64,000 bases of DNA, taken from contig SJOL01002175.1 of NCBI GenBank assembly GCA_004794785.1, forward strand, positions 17,391 to 81,390. Direction: 5' to 3'. The position numbers were made by a program, and so were the translations under genes. Within the stretch, counting starts at the first letter, position 1, and every line of letters begins with the position of its first letter. The notes below the pieces were generated by a model. The model searched no databases, had not been told where the DNA came from, and saw nothing but the letters and a program-made list of their open reading frames with translations. This document shows, one piece after another, positions 1 through 10,600 of the stretch. This DNA comes from Opisthorchis felineus (Eukaryota; Platyhelminthes; Trematoda; Opisthorchiida; Opisthorchiidae).

Positions 1-471
1 GCACGAGAAGCTGCGTTGTTAGGGACGTGTGTTGCGTATGCCTAACCATCGTTTGTCGAAGAGAGTGCTGTTTTCCATGCCCAACTCAGTGGAGGAAGCA
101 GAGAGGTGGCCAACCCTTGATCTGGCAGAGGGGCATGAAGGAGATTACGAAACGTTTGGGTGCCGTCGGTGCTGCTCGCCTTCCAGGATGGGGACCGCGT
201 GATCCCTACTGCGCCTGGTTGGAGACACTGCAAGATATGACTGCCAACCGATGTCAGTGGCGCTCTTGTTGTCAGTTTCTATCCAGATTGCCTGAGTGAG
301 TGTCTGGAGGTGTAGGCACCTCGGAGTGATTGTAGTTAGCTAGCGCTAAGTTCCTTCCCCGTCCATCTTTATTCTTTTCTCCACAATAAGGCTTTCAAAT
401 AAACGACAGCGAAGCATCAGTGTTGAACACTGATGTCATGCTGTCCATGATGGTGATGATGATGATGAAGC
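1..471 (+). mobile_element. LINE family A, 3' end (broken)
   Basis: The window opens inside the C-terminal part of a non-LTR retrotransposon polyprotein. One frame reads LRMPNHRL and then, after a frameshift near 92, another frame carries GGQPLIWQRGMKEITKRLG, LPGWGPRDP and a stop at 297-299. These are the linker and C-terminal motifs that follow the reverse transcriptase in RTE-like (BovB-like) fluke elements. A TAG interrupts the LRWLG-like motif near 18, so the copy is dead. The 3' untranslated part (300-471) has two AATAA-like signals near 386-402 and ends in a GATGAT tail. The related copies at 15205-16110 and 46750-46925 share this tail. The 5' part lies outside the window. Confidence 0.75.
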
Positions 472-600
472 GAAAATGCCATTGCCTCCAAGGCTTTGCT
501 GTATGTCCCACACTGTCCCGTTTTCCGGTGATCGAAACTGTAGCACCTAGAACCAATGAGCCTATAGTATGTGACTTATAGCTGATAGATTGATTGAGTC
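472..600 (+). mobile_element. LINE family B, 3' untranslated fragment
   Basis: This stretch matches, base for base over most of its length, the 3' untranslated region of the family B element at 4270-4400: cgttttccggtgat, then gaaactgtagca, then a conserved run ending in ttatagctgatagattgattgag. It begins directly after the tail of LINE A, so a severely 5'-truncated family B copy seems to have landed in or beside that tail. No coding sequence remains. Sequence 600-718 has no feature I can identify. Confidence 0.6.
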
Positions 601-718
601 GTCTGATTATCTCCAGTCTGCCTCGTATTACGATTTTGCGCAGTACTGGGATGTGTTGTTCTTCGTCGGGCTGCTTCCCTTCGGCATTCTTTGCATGGCT
701 AAACCTGAGGCTAAACTG

Positions 719-905
719 AGGGGGGCGAGGTGGTTCAGTGTTAAGAGCGCGAATCTACTGATAGGAAGGTCCGTGGTTCGAACCCAACCTCTTCTCTAGG
801 CTTGGGCAACCTGGCATTATCCCAGCCCTCGTGCTTCTCTCGGGTAGCATGGCATCTAGGCACCGGAAGATGTTACAGCTGAACGATTATCTATCATCTA
901 CGGAA
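719..905 (+). mobile_element. SINE-1, tRNA-derived, plus-strand copy
   Basis: A tRNA-like head contains a box A-like sequence (gaggtggttcagtgttaag) and a box B (ggttcgaaccc at about 776-786) with tRNA-like spacing. These are followed by a family body (cccagccctcgtgcttct; ggcatctaggcaccggaag) and the 3' end ttacagctgaacgattat. Eight copies or parts of this repeat occur in the window. Boxes A and B imply transcription by RNA polymerase III, and mobilisation would need a LINE partner in trans. It differs from a real tRNA gene because no cloverleaf with an intact acceptor stem is apparent. Confidence 0.75.
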
Positions 906-1154
906 TTGAGTTCCAGCCAATGTAGCCAGTGGAAGCGTTGTAGCACTGAACCCCGACCACCACGACAAGATGACAGCTTTAGGTCGGGTGACCCTCATGC
1001 GACTGTTGTTTTGTCCCTTCTGCTGCTCACTCACCCTTGAAATTCTGTATAGCAGTGGAGAGATTTGCCCGGCCATGGGACTATGGATGTAAGGGTGGCG
1101 ATTGCGTGTGCAACGTTGCAGGCTATCGACAGGATTCATGAGGGGGGGGGCTTA

Positions 1155-1565
1155 GATGAAGAAGCCACCGGTGTCGGATGTCACGAACTGAATGGAGGTT
1201 GCGTCGCGTATGCTCCGACTGGTCCCCAGTTTGGCTGGGTCTGTCGTGACCACAAAATTGTCAGCATGGCTTTGCCGTGAACGTATTGTCGCCATCATGA
1301 GTGGTAGAGGTTGCTCCAATAGTTGAAGCTCATCAATCCAACCCAGGCCTAAGACATCGAGGTCTACGTATTTGATGATGTAGCAAGCACCATTGAATTG
1401 AACCCCATTGAATGTCATGGAGTTTTCACCAAACGCATTACAGTCAATTCGCTTTGTATGTTCAGCTGAAGGCGTTCCAATAACGTTCCAGATTCGTTTT
1501 GGAATTAGAGTAAGGTCAGAACCTGTATTAAGTTGGAGGACAGCCGGTGCACCACTGACACACGC
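1155..1565 (-). pseudogene. Gypsy aspartic protease remnant
   Basis: The minus-strand frame reads PAVLQLNTGSDLTLIPKRIW, the retropepsin active-site segment, then VDLDVLGLGWIDELQLL, the usual C-terminal part of the domain. The catalytic Asp of the D-T/S-G triad is replaced by Asn (AAT codon), so the enzyme would be inactive. A frameshift separates it from the upstream KFRKFVSV block. The frame ends near 1152. Confidence 0.7.
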
Positions 1566-1599
1566 TGACGAATTTCCTGAATTTAGCGGCCACGCCTCC

Positions 1600-2420
1600 T
1601 AGCTGCATCCTTTCGTGGGACCAATGTTTACACGAGCTCTTGAATCTCTCTGCAGCACTCTTTTTTGTGTGGGCGGTTTCTTCGGACTCCGTTCAGTATT
1701 TGTTTGACTTTTGGGGGTTACTCTGAATACCAAATCAGGCTGAGAAGGCTGGGAATGCTCAATCATTGGGATCCATAAAATGCTGGCATTTGGTAGTAAG
1801 TTTCTCAAGTGTCAACTCAGGATCCTGTTCAGTTCGATGCAGCCACCCTATTAGTGTCTGCGTCGTGTGACCATCGAAAACCAGCCATGAACATGAGACA
1901 CTTGGATATATCCTCGGTCATGGTGCTGAGCTTAAAGCGCTCACAATCTTTGTTGACCACACCAGCATATGTGATGGAATCTTGGTTGTAATAACGAATA
2001 TTGAACGAGGGGCTTTTCTCATCGAATATTTGGGCCAGAATCCTGATGGTATCTATGACGCCAAGGTCACGGGAGATCCTGGAGAATATGAAATTTATGA
2101 ACCGGTCATTCTCAGCTGTTCCCAGTTTCTGCAGCAACAGTCTAACTTTCCGTGCGTCATCAAACTGATCAAAGTCAGCTTGAAATATGTCTTCATATTT
2201 CTTGGGCCAACTTTCGAAAGTTTGTCTGGATTCAGCGTCGGGATTGAAATTATCGATCGGGCAGTGGAATCCGTGGAAGAGGGCACAGACCCAAACGTTC
2301 TGTCGTATTCACCGATATACCGCACATCAGAGATTTAATAATCCTTTTGTGAGTTTCTTCGAACTGCTTCTGCTGCTTTTGTAAAACTGCTTGGGATTGC
2401 TGTGCCGAAATTGATATCAT
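1600..2420 (-). pseudogene. Gypsy gag remnant
   Basis: A plausible start is the ATG at 2418-2420 (minus strand), followed by a glutamine-rich N-terminus (QQSQAVLQKQQKQFEE). Then come WPKKYEDIFQADFDQFDDA, KVRLLLQKLGTAENDRFIN, the ITYAGVVNKDCERFKL block and FRWSHDAD. These are hallmark blocks of the capsid-like gag of fluke Gypsy elements. The reading frame shifts near 2330 and near 2130 and ends prematurely around 1829. A further piece (QPSQPDLVFRVTPKSQ) continues to about 1600 in another frame. No cysteine-rich knuckle is seen. Confidence 0.7.
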
Positions 2421-2463
2421 GGGTTTGGGTTGTCGCCAGTTGCTGTGTCTTGCAAACGGTATA

Positions 2464-2662
2464 TAAATAATAAATAATAATAATCGTTCAGCTGTAATAC
2501 CCGGTGCCTAGCTGCCATGCCACCCGAAGGAAGCATGAGGTCTGAGTTATCGCCGCGTTGCCCAAACTAGACAGGAGCAGTCGATGTGCTGAGTTTGGGT
2601 TCGAACCTCAGACTTTCTGGTCAGTAAATTCGCGCTTTGACCATTGAGCCATCTCGAGCTCG
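2464..2662 (-). mobile_element. SINE-1, minus-strand copy
   Basis: Read on the minus strand, the copy starts with gagctcgagatggctcaatg (box A region), has box B as ggttcgaaccc, then the family body, and ends in ttacagctgaacgattatta followed by an AATAAT-type A/T-rich tail (2461-2485). It lies directly upstream of the Gypsy gag start. Confidence 0.75.
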
Positions 2663-3499
2663 CACTACGGCACACCAGATGGCTCGGTAGCTTGAGACAG
2701 CCTTTTATGGCGATGAAAGAATATCGTTACAACCGTATTTGTAGGATGATCACTGTTTTCACAAGATTATTCCGGAATCTTCATGATGGGATGAGGAGCA
2801 TCGACCTATAAACGCTCGACCCTGACTGGCTCACATTCTGACCAATCATGTCTTCTTTCTCTTTGTAACCAGCTTGCGAAATCCGTCTCATCGACGTGAT
2901 ATCCGATCATTTAAAGTGATGCCGTTAAAGTTATGGAGCAGGAGTTTGCAGCTAGTCACAATTGTCACCTTATGCCCCAACAGGCTACAGCCTTAAAACT
3001 GTCAAACACAGTGTCATCAGTGTATAGTGACGCCTTGAGCACCTTACTGTAGTGAGCCAAAGGCTCAGATACCAGTTGGGCTGCTCTAGATACGAATGTG
3101 TTAGCGAGCTGACTTAGCACTGTTGAGCCCCCATTGGGTGATCGTCTTAAACTGAACCCGGTGCACATGAGCAACGACGATCACCCGCTGCAGTTACAGT
3201 TTGACCACGGCCAGCAGTCTACGCAACAGTTGAAACCGTTTGGCCACAAATGATGCTCTCCAGCGGCGGGCTAGCCCCAAACTTGTCGATTGTATGAGCC
3301 AATTACTGATCCTCGTTCATGTGGATTACGAATGAGAGTTCCGCCCATGTGCATTCTGCTGCTTTTCACGCTTCTCCTGGGCGTATCGACTACACGTACG
3401 ATGCCAAGTAACGGGAAAGCTGGTGGATCATGTAGTAGGACAAGCTTATCAGAACCATGTTTTGGAATGCCCCCTTACTCATTCACTGTCGGGTGTAAA
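2663..3499. other. No recognisable feature
   Basis: Open frames here are short and none carries a motif I recognise. The frame at 3290-3517 has a hydrophobic stretch (CILLLFTLLLG) but no support as a gene. It runs straight into the LINE B copy beginning near 3500. Confidence 0.4.
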
Positions 3500-4400
3500 T
3501 TCCCACCAGAACTGTAGTGTAAAGTGCTGCTACAAGACTGGGTGGGATTAAACCCACACCTCATACTTGCAGGCGAGCCAATCGACGTGGTAGATAAATT
3601 TGTTTACCTGGGCAGCTGTGTAAGTTCCGGTGGAATGGCTGGAGGTGAGATTACTTCTCGAATCAGCAAGGCTAGGGCAGCTTTTGCCAACCTCCGACAC
3701 CTATGGCGCCGACGTGACTTGAGTTTGCTGTCAAGAGCAGAGTTTACAATGCGGCGGTGTGATTCCTACTGCGTTATGGATCAGAGACATGGCCTTTACG
3801 CGCACAGGACGTATGAAAGATGTCGGTGTTTGACCATCGGTGTCTCCGAAGCATTGGTCGAGTCTGGTGGAAACATCGGATTGGCAATGTTGAGGTACGC
3901 CAGAAGGTTTTAAGAAGAAGGAACTCTCCCGCGATAGTTGAATTACTCACGCTTCATAGGCTGCGCTGGTTAGGACATGTACTCCACATGCCAGGAGACC
4001 GTCTGTCTCACAGAGCTCTTTCTTCCCAGCCCTGTGCTGAGCGGAAGCGACCGAGAGGTGAACAGTGTATGACCTGGCAACGAAGTACGAAAACACTAGC
4101 CAGTAAACTTAGTCGGATGGGCAACTGTCGCCTCCCTGGCTGGGGACCCCGGGACTCAAATCACCAGTGGTTAATGACATTGGCAGAAATGGCCCAATCT
4201 CGCAGTCAGTGGCGCTGGTGCATCAAAGCTATCGCCTTCAATGCGTAGCTACTCAATTTCCGAACAAACTGAACATGCCTTCGCCTCCCAGGCTTGGTTG
4301 TACGTTCCACACTCCCGTTTTCCGGTGATGGAAACTGTAGCAGCTGGAACCAATGTGCCTATGGTACACGGTTTATAGCTGACAAATTGAATTAAATTGA
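3500..4400 (+). mobile_element. LINE family B copy 1, C-terminal half and 3' UTR
   Basis: The sequence codes for the end of the reverse transcriptase and the linker of an RTE-like LINE: VLLQDWVGLNPHL, VVDKFVYLGSCVSSGG, SKARAAFANLRHLWRRRD, then after a frameshift near 3820 FDHRCLRSIGRVWWKHRI, LHRLRWLGHVLHMPGDR, and CRLPGWGPRDS, stopping at 4246-4248. The 3' UTR runs to about 4400 and ends in short TTGA-like repeats (aaattgaattaaattgactg). The 5' end is truncated within the RT thumb region. A second copy of the same family starts immediately after its tail. Confidence 0.8.
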
Positions 4401-4683
4401 CTGAAACGCGAGTCGGCACCAGGACTGGACGGTCTGTATTCAGCCCTCTTCAAAGAAGGCGTAGAATCCCTAGTGACACATTTGACAAAGCTCATTTGTA
4501 CAATGCGGATTGAAGAGAAAGTGCCTGTAGAAAGGAGCACGTCGACAGTTATTCTTGTTTTGAGAAAGGGTACGAGGACGCTGTATGAAAGCTACCGTGG
4601 CACCAGCCTGGTAGCTATGGCGTCTAAGGTAACCTCTGGCCTTATCCTTCGGAGGTTAACTAGACGCAAATCGCTCAGCTGTT

Positions 4684-4855
4684 CAGCTGCCTAACTGCCT
4701 AACTGCCATGCGACCAGAAGGAAGCACGAGGGCTGGAATACTGCCAGATTTTCCAAGCCTAGACAGGGGAAGTCGAGAGGTAGAGGTCGGGTTCGAACCA
4801 CGGACCTTCGTGTCAGTAAATTCGAGCTCTTACCATTGAGCCATCTCGCCCCCAA
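4684..4855 (-). mobile_element. SINE-1, minus-strand, inserted in LINE B copy 2
   Basis: On the minus strand the head shows gagatggctcaatggtaaga (box A) and box B ggttcgaacccgac, followed by the SINE-1 body (cctcgtgcttccttctggtc). The element interrupts LINE B between RT motifs 2 and 3. I could not recognise a target-site duplication. The 3' end has a small local duplication (ctaactgcctaactgcc). Confidence 0.75.
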
Positions 4856-5744
4856 CCCAAACTGGGGTCCGTCCTTCAAAAGGATGGATCGATCACTCTA
4901 TCCTACGATAGCTTCAGGAACAGCGACATTGCTTCCAGCAACCAACAATGATCTTCCTTGACTTGGAAGATGCCTTCGACTCTGTGGACCGTCAGGCATT
5001 GGCATTGTCTATGAAACAGAGGTCTCTCCCACGTATTCTTGAACCTCCTGAGGTGCTGTACGCCAACTCCCGCGGACCTGTGAAGGTCTACGGGAAGCAC
5101 TTGCCTGAGTGCGTTACATCAAACGAAGTCATGCTAAGCTGTTCTCTTCCATCTTTCCTCTTCAACGTCGTCATTGACATGGTTACGCAAGACTCATTGT
5201 CAACCGCTAGTGTCTTTGGGGTCGAAATGCTCCCAGGGCGTTCGCTCACAGATATAGAGTAGGCAGACGACATAGCTCTTCCAGGATCTGATGCCATTGT
5301 AATGCAGACAGCATTAAATGATCTGAGTAATTCTGCCTCACGGTTTGGCATACATTTCACACCTTCAAAATGTAGGGTGATGCTGCAAGATTAGGTGGTC
5401 TCGTACCCTAACCTCATGCTTGCAGATGAAACGATCGAGGTAGTAGACAAATTTGTCTACCTGGGCAGCTGTATCAGTCCCAGTACTTTGGCCAAATACA
5501 GTATTTTCATTCGTATTGAGAAGTCAAGTACAGCTTTTGTGAGCCTGCATCGCCTTTGACGTAGGCGTGATATCGACTCATCTCTCAATGGCTGCGGTTC
5601 ATTCCATAGTGTCGTACGGTCCAGAAATATTATCGCTGCGCCCTGGGGTCGTCCAGAAACGTTCACGTTTGAGCATTATTGTCTTCAGAACATTGTCAGA
5701 GTCTGGTGGGAACATCAGATCAGTAATGCCCAGGTACGTCGAAT

Positions 5745-5913
5745 CGTTCAGCTCTAGCACCCTTTCGGTGCCACCCGAGGGAAGCACTGGGGCTGGGATA
5801 CTTCCAGGTTGCCCAAGTTTAGACAGGGGAAGTCGAGAGGCAGATGTCGGTTTCGAACCACGAACCTTCCTGTCATTAAATTCGCGCTCTGACCACTGAA
5901 CCATCTATCCCCG
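5745..5913 (-). mobile_element. SINE-1, minus-strand, with 12-bp target-site duplication
   Basis: A complete minus-strand SINE-1 sits inside LINE B copy 2. The 12-base sequence ggtacgtcgaat occurs just before it (5733-5744) and just after it (5914-5925), and the LINE reading continues across the site when the SINE and one repeat are ignored. This is direct evidence of retrotransposition into the LINE. The tRNA-like head is at the right (box B ggttcgaaaccg), and the 3' end at the left reads gctgaacg. Confidence 0.85.
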
Positions 5914-6420
5914 GGTACGTCGAATAGTTTCCGGCAGAGATAACTCGCTCACAATAGATGGATTGATCGTGCTCCATATGTTGCGCTGGTTTGGTCACGT
6001 GCTCCCCATACCAGTTGGCCGACATCTTCGAAGAGCCCTTTTCGCATAACCACGTGAAGTATGGAAACGTGACCAAGCAGTGACTTGACAGCGAAGTTTG
6101 GAAGCCACTACCAGCAAACTTAGCTGCGCTGGTCATTGCCCTCTCCCTGGATGGGGACCCCGATGTGGGACACATCAGTGATTAAAGACATTATCAGTCA
6201 TGGCCCAGTGGCCTCATGCATTAAACTTTTACCTTCAGTACATAGCTTCCCCTTCCGACTTACGCAATGAAAAATCCACTGACATCCCTGTGTTGGTACA
6301 TCAGTTGTACCAGCTACCACCTACGCGCAGCTATCTACCCCACCTTCCCAAGCCACTGGCAGCTATAACCACTGCACGGGAAGTACATGGTTTTTACAGC
6401 TGATGATAGCCGCATCATCC

Positions 6421-7136
6421 GTGACTTCATCGAAACAATTTTTCCCCGCAGGAGTCGACTATCTGCATCAAAGTTGTACCGTTTTGATCAAAATATTCCC
6501 TAAATGTCCCTAAATGATGTTGGTTTGAGAACGTCGAGGTCGTAGTTATTCTGGTGCGGGTTGAGACGCTTGGACGGGAAAGCATGCTACGATTTCTGAC
6601 TTCTTAATCCATGCCGCACCCATTAGATTACTGAGTCTTTGGTGGAGATTTCGTGCTGATGTTTCACATTAAGGATGAAACAGCTGTACCTTGCTTCTCG
6701 GCTTTTCAGCATAGATTGGCTTCACTTATAGGACAAAATATCAACCAAAAAACCACAACCTCCTCATGCTACTAACAATTACTGGTCTGTCGTCAGCTGG
6801 GAACCATCTATTAAGGCTATGTTTTGGAGGTTTTCGATAGTATCTTCCAACAAAACTGCTAAACGTCACACTTCCGATTGTTACTCTGGAGAGGATCCGA
6901 GTGGAAGCACTCCTAGTGGTCTGTTCTTTGCCCCCTCCTCATACCGTCCGTCCTCGATTCATTCGTCGCACGCATTTCTACAGTCTTCGATTTCGATTTT
7001 TTCATTCTTGCCTTTACTCTCATCAGTTCGGTTAGGGAGACCAGCTTTCCGTCTTAAGGTTATTTCCAACTGCTTTCAAGGTACTTCTGTTGTTCACTCA
7101 CATGCATTTTGACTACTCCTCTATCTTCTTTTCCAG
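6421..7136 (+). other. Upstream region of SLU7 with SINE-2 fragment
   Basis: Most of this region has no recognisable feature. A plus-strand SINE-2 3' fragment lies at 6652-6745 (ggatgaaacagctgta; cttctcggcttttcagcata; ttcacttataggac). The promoter of SLU7 should lie here or further upstream, but no clear TATA box or transcription start could be fixed. Confidence 0.45.
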
Positions 7137-7178
7137 GTTATTGGACCACTACGAATTGAAGCATATTCCTAACGCGAA
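7121..7178 (+). promoter_or_regulatory. 3' splice acceptor and 5' UTR of SLU7
   Basis: A pyrimidine-rich run ends in ttttccag at 7136, a strong acceptor 42 bases before the ATG. The intervening sequence read in the ATG frame contains a TAA, so the coding sequence cannot extend upstream in that frame. The acceptor could join a 5' UTR exon or receive a trans-spliced leader, which is common in flatworms. The sequence alone does not decide between them. Confidence 0.5.
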
Positions 7179-7610
7179 ATGTCGTTCGTACCAAATTTTC
7201 CCCCGTCGCTACTCCACCGAATAAAGGCCGATGATGCTGGAGATGAGAAGAAGAAAAGCAAAGAGGACTATAAAAAAATGAAGGAACTCGAGGAGGCTCG
7301 AAAACTGGCAGTGATGCCCGCGATGAAAGATGAGGAGGGACATGATATCAATCCACATATTCCACAGTACATTATGCAAGCACCATGGTACTATGGGGCA
7401 ATGCACCCAACCCTTCGGCACCAGCGCATTCAGGATGAGAAAAAGAGAGAAGAGATTTCTGGGCAAATGAAGGGATCTAGTTCACTCAATGTCTGGTACA
7501 AACGTGGCGCTCCAGAGAAGGTAAAAGTTACCAAGTATCGCGATGGAGCCTGCGAAAATTGTGGGTCCATGACTCATAAGAGAAAAGACTGTTTGGAAAG
7601 GCCACGAAAG
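7179..7610 (+). CDS. SLU7: SLU7 exon 1 (coding part)
   Basis: It encodes residues 1-144: a charged N-terminus ([19 protein letters not shown]), [18 protein letters not shown] and the whole zinc knuckle [15 protein letters not shown]. The exon ends after the AAG codon of CLERPRK, before donor gtgcgt. The base at -3 of the ATG is G. Confidence 0.93.
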
Positions 7611-10600
7611 GTGCGTTCCCTTCACATGACGTGGCGTTATAGACTTATATTCGTTTTGGCTTCTTTTCATCGCGCAAGCTGGTTTTGTCAGCTGTCATGA
7701 ACATGACCCTTCGTTCACATGGCCGCACAAAGCCCAGGATACTGATTAAGGGAGAGAATATAATTACTGTATTGGTGATTCTACGCTACTGTTTTAGTCG
7801 CGGTTAGATGTCCAGATGTCAGGTTAGAGGATTCAGCTTGGGGTACCACTCGAGGTCGACAGGACACCCACGGTCGATGATCCTGAACAAGAATGAACAT
7901 TGTGTTCACGTGAAGCCTGTCTATCCACTGGGGTCCAGATGAACGCCGCATCATTACCAACCTGTGTTCTGGGAGCTGAATGACTCCCTTGAACGCGCAC
8001 AATACATGTGCGAAGTGAGGGCTGTAATACTTCCAATCTCAGCTCATACACCTAAGCAGCTGATGTCTTTACAGCTAAACAAGCCATCAAATATGCATGT
8101 CGCAGGGACCAAGGTTAAATGCTCCTCACCAGTTCAGTTACCGATCAAAGTGAAAGGTAACTGAACAATCAGTGAACAGAACTATTCAATTTTTACTCGT
8201 CAAACTGATACATACTGAGTGAAAGAACGACCAACAGCAAAACGACTGTGATGGGCTTGTCTCGTGAATCTCTCACCTCAGTTCAACGCGCGCAGACTAG
8301 CTTACTGTGTTCCAACTGGTAGTGCTCTTCGACTTCGCTCCTCTGGATCAATGTAGTTTTTGCCTGGGCAGTTGTAGACAGAACGTAGCAGCACACCACT
8401 TAATTGGAATAATTTTGTGGCTAAATTGCCTGATTACCTTGGACAGTAATCAAATTACATGTCCTATTACTGGCTAAGTGCTCCCTAAATGATATTTATT
8501 GTTGCCTTCTGAGTCTCTGCTTCGGCGTTTCCATAGTAGAAATCTGTAGGTCCGGTAAAATCAGTTCCTCCATGGGAGTAGTGTCTATTGTGAGGTTAAT
8601 ATTAGAGAAAGGACTTTTCATTTTTCCGCTATCCACATCTTAATCAAGGATAGCAACAATAAGTGAGAATGATGATACTTCACTGTTGTTATGTATGCCG
8701 GTCTCACACAGATAAATCGACGTTGGGACTAGGTAAATACGGGTTGCTGTTTTTTGCTGAACTGAGCGAACAAACCAACCACCATCTACGCTAAAATAAT
8801 AAAATAATAATAATCGTTCAGCTGTAACACCCTTTTAGTACCTAGCTGCCATGCCACCCGAATGAAGCACGAGGACTGAGATACTGCCAGGCTGTCCAGG
8901 CCTGGGTAGCAACAGTCGAGATGCTGGGGTTGGGTTCGAATCACGAATCTTCTGGTCAATAAGTTCGCAACCACCAAGTTATCTCGAGCTCCTTTCTACG
9001 CTACGTGGGCTACCAACATTTCTCTCAGTTGGTTAGTGCTGTGTCATCTTAGCTGGTCAGTCCTGACAAAGCTTTGACGGTCGCCAATCCATGCGATCGG
9101 ATTTTTATCCGAGGGTCATTAACTAAACTTACCTGTTTTATTGAGCAAGTCAGTGCTTATAGTGTAACAGTATATCTTGGATATTTATTGTAGGGCAGTA
9201 TCCCATCATTTGTGGAATGCCAGGTTGTAACAATGGAGTGCTGTCTGTGAGCTCGATCCATCTCATGAATCGTGATTTGCTTGTGCTCCTTTACTTGTCT
9301 CGGTCATTAGAGAAGGATTAGTCGGCTGTCGCCCGCCTTGTTGTCAGCTCGAAAGGACCCCTTACGTGGAGAACGGATGCGCTCCATGAGCGGGCTACTT
9401 TTCACTGACCTAGTCTTCCGTTCCTAAACTAGATACCGAATGTTTTTTGTTCCCATTGTGACTTTCACTCTCTTCTGCTTTCCCACCTAAATCAGATTGG
9501 GGCAAAGTACACTGGCCTTGATATTGCACCTGACGACTACCAGCAGATCGATATTAGCTTGGGTTATGAGGCCAAGCGGGACCGCTGGAATGGCTATGAT
9601 CCAGCTGAACATAAGAAGTTATTCGATGAGTATCAGCGTCTGGAGGAAGCACGCAAATTGGCCAAGGCGAAAAAGTTGGAAGAACAGCTGGCGAAGGCTA
9701 CGGAAGCGAATGGAGGACAGGTTAGTGTATAGCCTTTTTCTCTTAAATAACAATGATGCGGAATTTCGGAAGAAGGACGTACGGCCAGAGATGTGTATTA
9801 GCAAAGTCGTTTGATGCTCTACTGGATTCGTTTATCTGATGTGGGTCGGGCCTAAAACTGTTAAAAAGTAAACTAATCGGGCGCAAACACATTTCCTGAA
9901 CAACTTTTAAAATGTTCGAATGTGTACATCACAATGTATAGATATTCCTGTGTTAGTGCAGTCAAGACAATGACAAAAATCAAATTCCGACAATCAGCAG
10001 CAAACCAGCCGCCCCAGTTTGCATTCAGAACGAACTACTCACAAGTGTAGTATAATGTACACCGTGAACTGGAACCCAGGTGACAGCAAGATTGCCTCCT
10101 TTCAAGCCCACAGTCTCAAAGTCCCGTTTCTACCTATTGATCAAATCGACCGTGTCATCGGCCAATTCACTTTGATCTCTTTCATGTATACAGTCGTTTC
10201 GACTGTTTCCCATACAACTGATGTACTCATTTACCTTTCTGCTTTCAGACAATCGTAAGTTGCAAAACTTTAAGTGGAACAGAAAACATCTACTTGTGAT
10301 TTGCCAGTTCTTACTCGTTCCAAAAAATGCATCGTGTTTTTAATCATCCAGCACCCAGTTTGCTTTAGGAGCCTCCCACCAACTTTTCGCTTAGTCCGGT
10401 CTGATATTTGGCGGTGACCTTACGGTGTCGGGTTTCTAGTAGTTTGAATTTCAGTCGATCTGAAAGGACACTGTACTTGTTAGGGAGGATTCCGAGCCAC
10501 AGATGTGGCAATACTTGTATGGTTGATGAAAATTCCTGGACAGTCCGCCACCAGGGCTCATCAGATGACTCCAATCCGTGAATTTCCACCGATCTTATTC

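Larger units (their letters stand above)
1150..2420 (-). mobile_element. Gypsy-type LTR retrotransposon fragment (gag-protease)
   Basis: On the minus strand, decayed gag and protease reading frames follow in the order usual for Ty3/Gypsy elements. No reverse transcriptase, integrase or LTR is found next to them. The fragment is flanked by SINE-1 copies on both sides (719-905 and 2464-2662). The zinc-knuckle region expected between gag and protease appears deleted. The style of gag resembles the CsRn1-like lineage known from liver flukes, which is an assignment from memory of the family and not from a search. Confidence 0.7.
4414..6420 (+). mobile_element. LINE family B copy 2, broken, carrying two SINEs
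   Basis: The coding remnant starts with APGLDGLYSALFKEG and ESYRGTSLVAMASKV (RT motifs 1-2). After a SINE-1 insertion it continues with IFLDLEDAFDSVDRQAL (motif 3) and LPSFLFNVVIDMVTQ. The catalytic YADD box reads stop-ADD because its tyrosine codon is TAG (5260-5262). VVDKFVYLGSCIS and the linker follow, then a second SINE-1 at 5745-5913. The frame after that SINE includes LRWFGHVLPIPVGR and LPGWGPRC, and a 3' region reaches about 6420 (ggtttttacagctgatgata). Several stops and frameshifts make it inactive. Confidence 0.8.
7611..9495 (+). other. SLU7 intron 1
   Basis: Donor gtgcgt, acceptor ctaaatcag. It contains a Penelope-like terminal fragment near 8740-9025 interrupted by a SINE-1 (8794-8994). 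The remaining sequence, including 7780-8170 with some open frames on the minus strand, shows no recognised feature. Confidence 0.8.

Noticed and set aside
719..905. Genuine tRNA gene
   Set aside because: The box A and B words are tRNA-like, but the sequence recurs eight times with a fixed non-tRNA body and tail and has target duplications, so it is a SINE.
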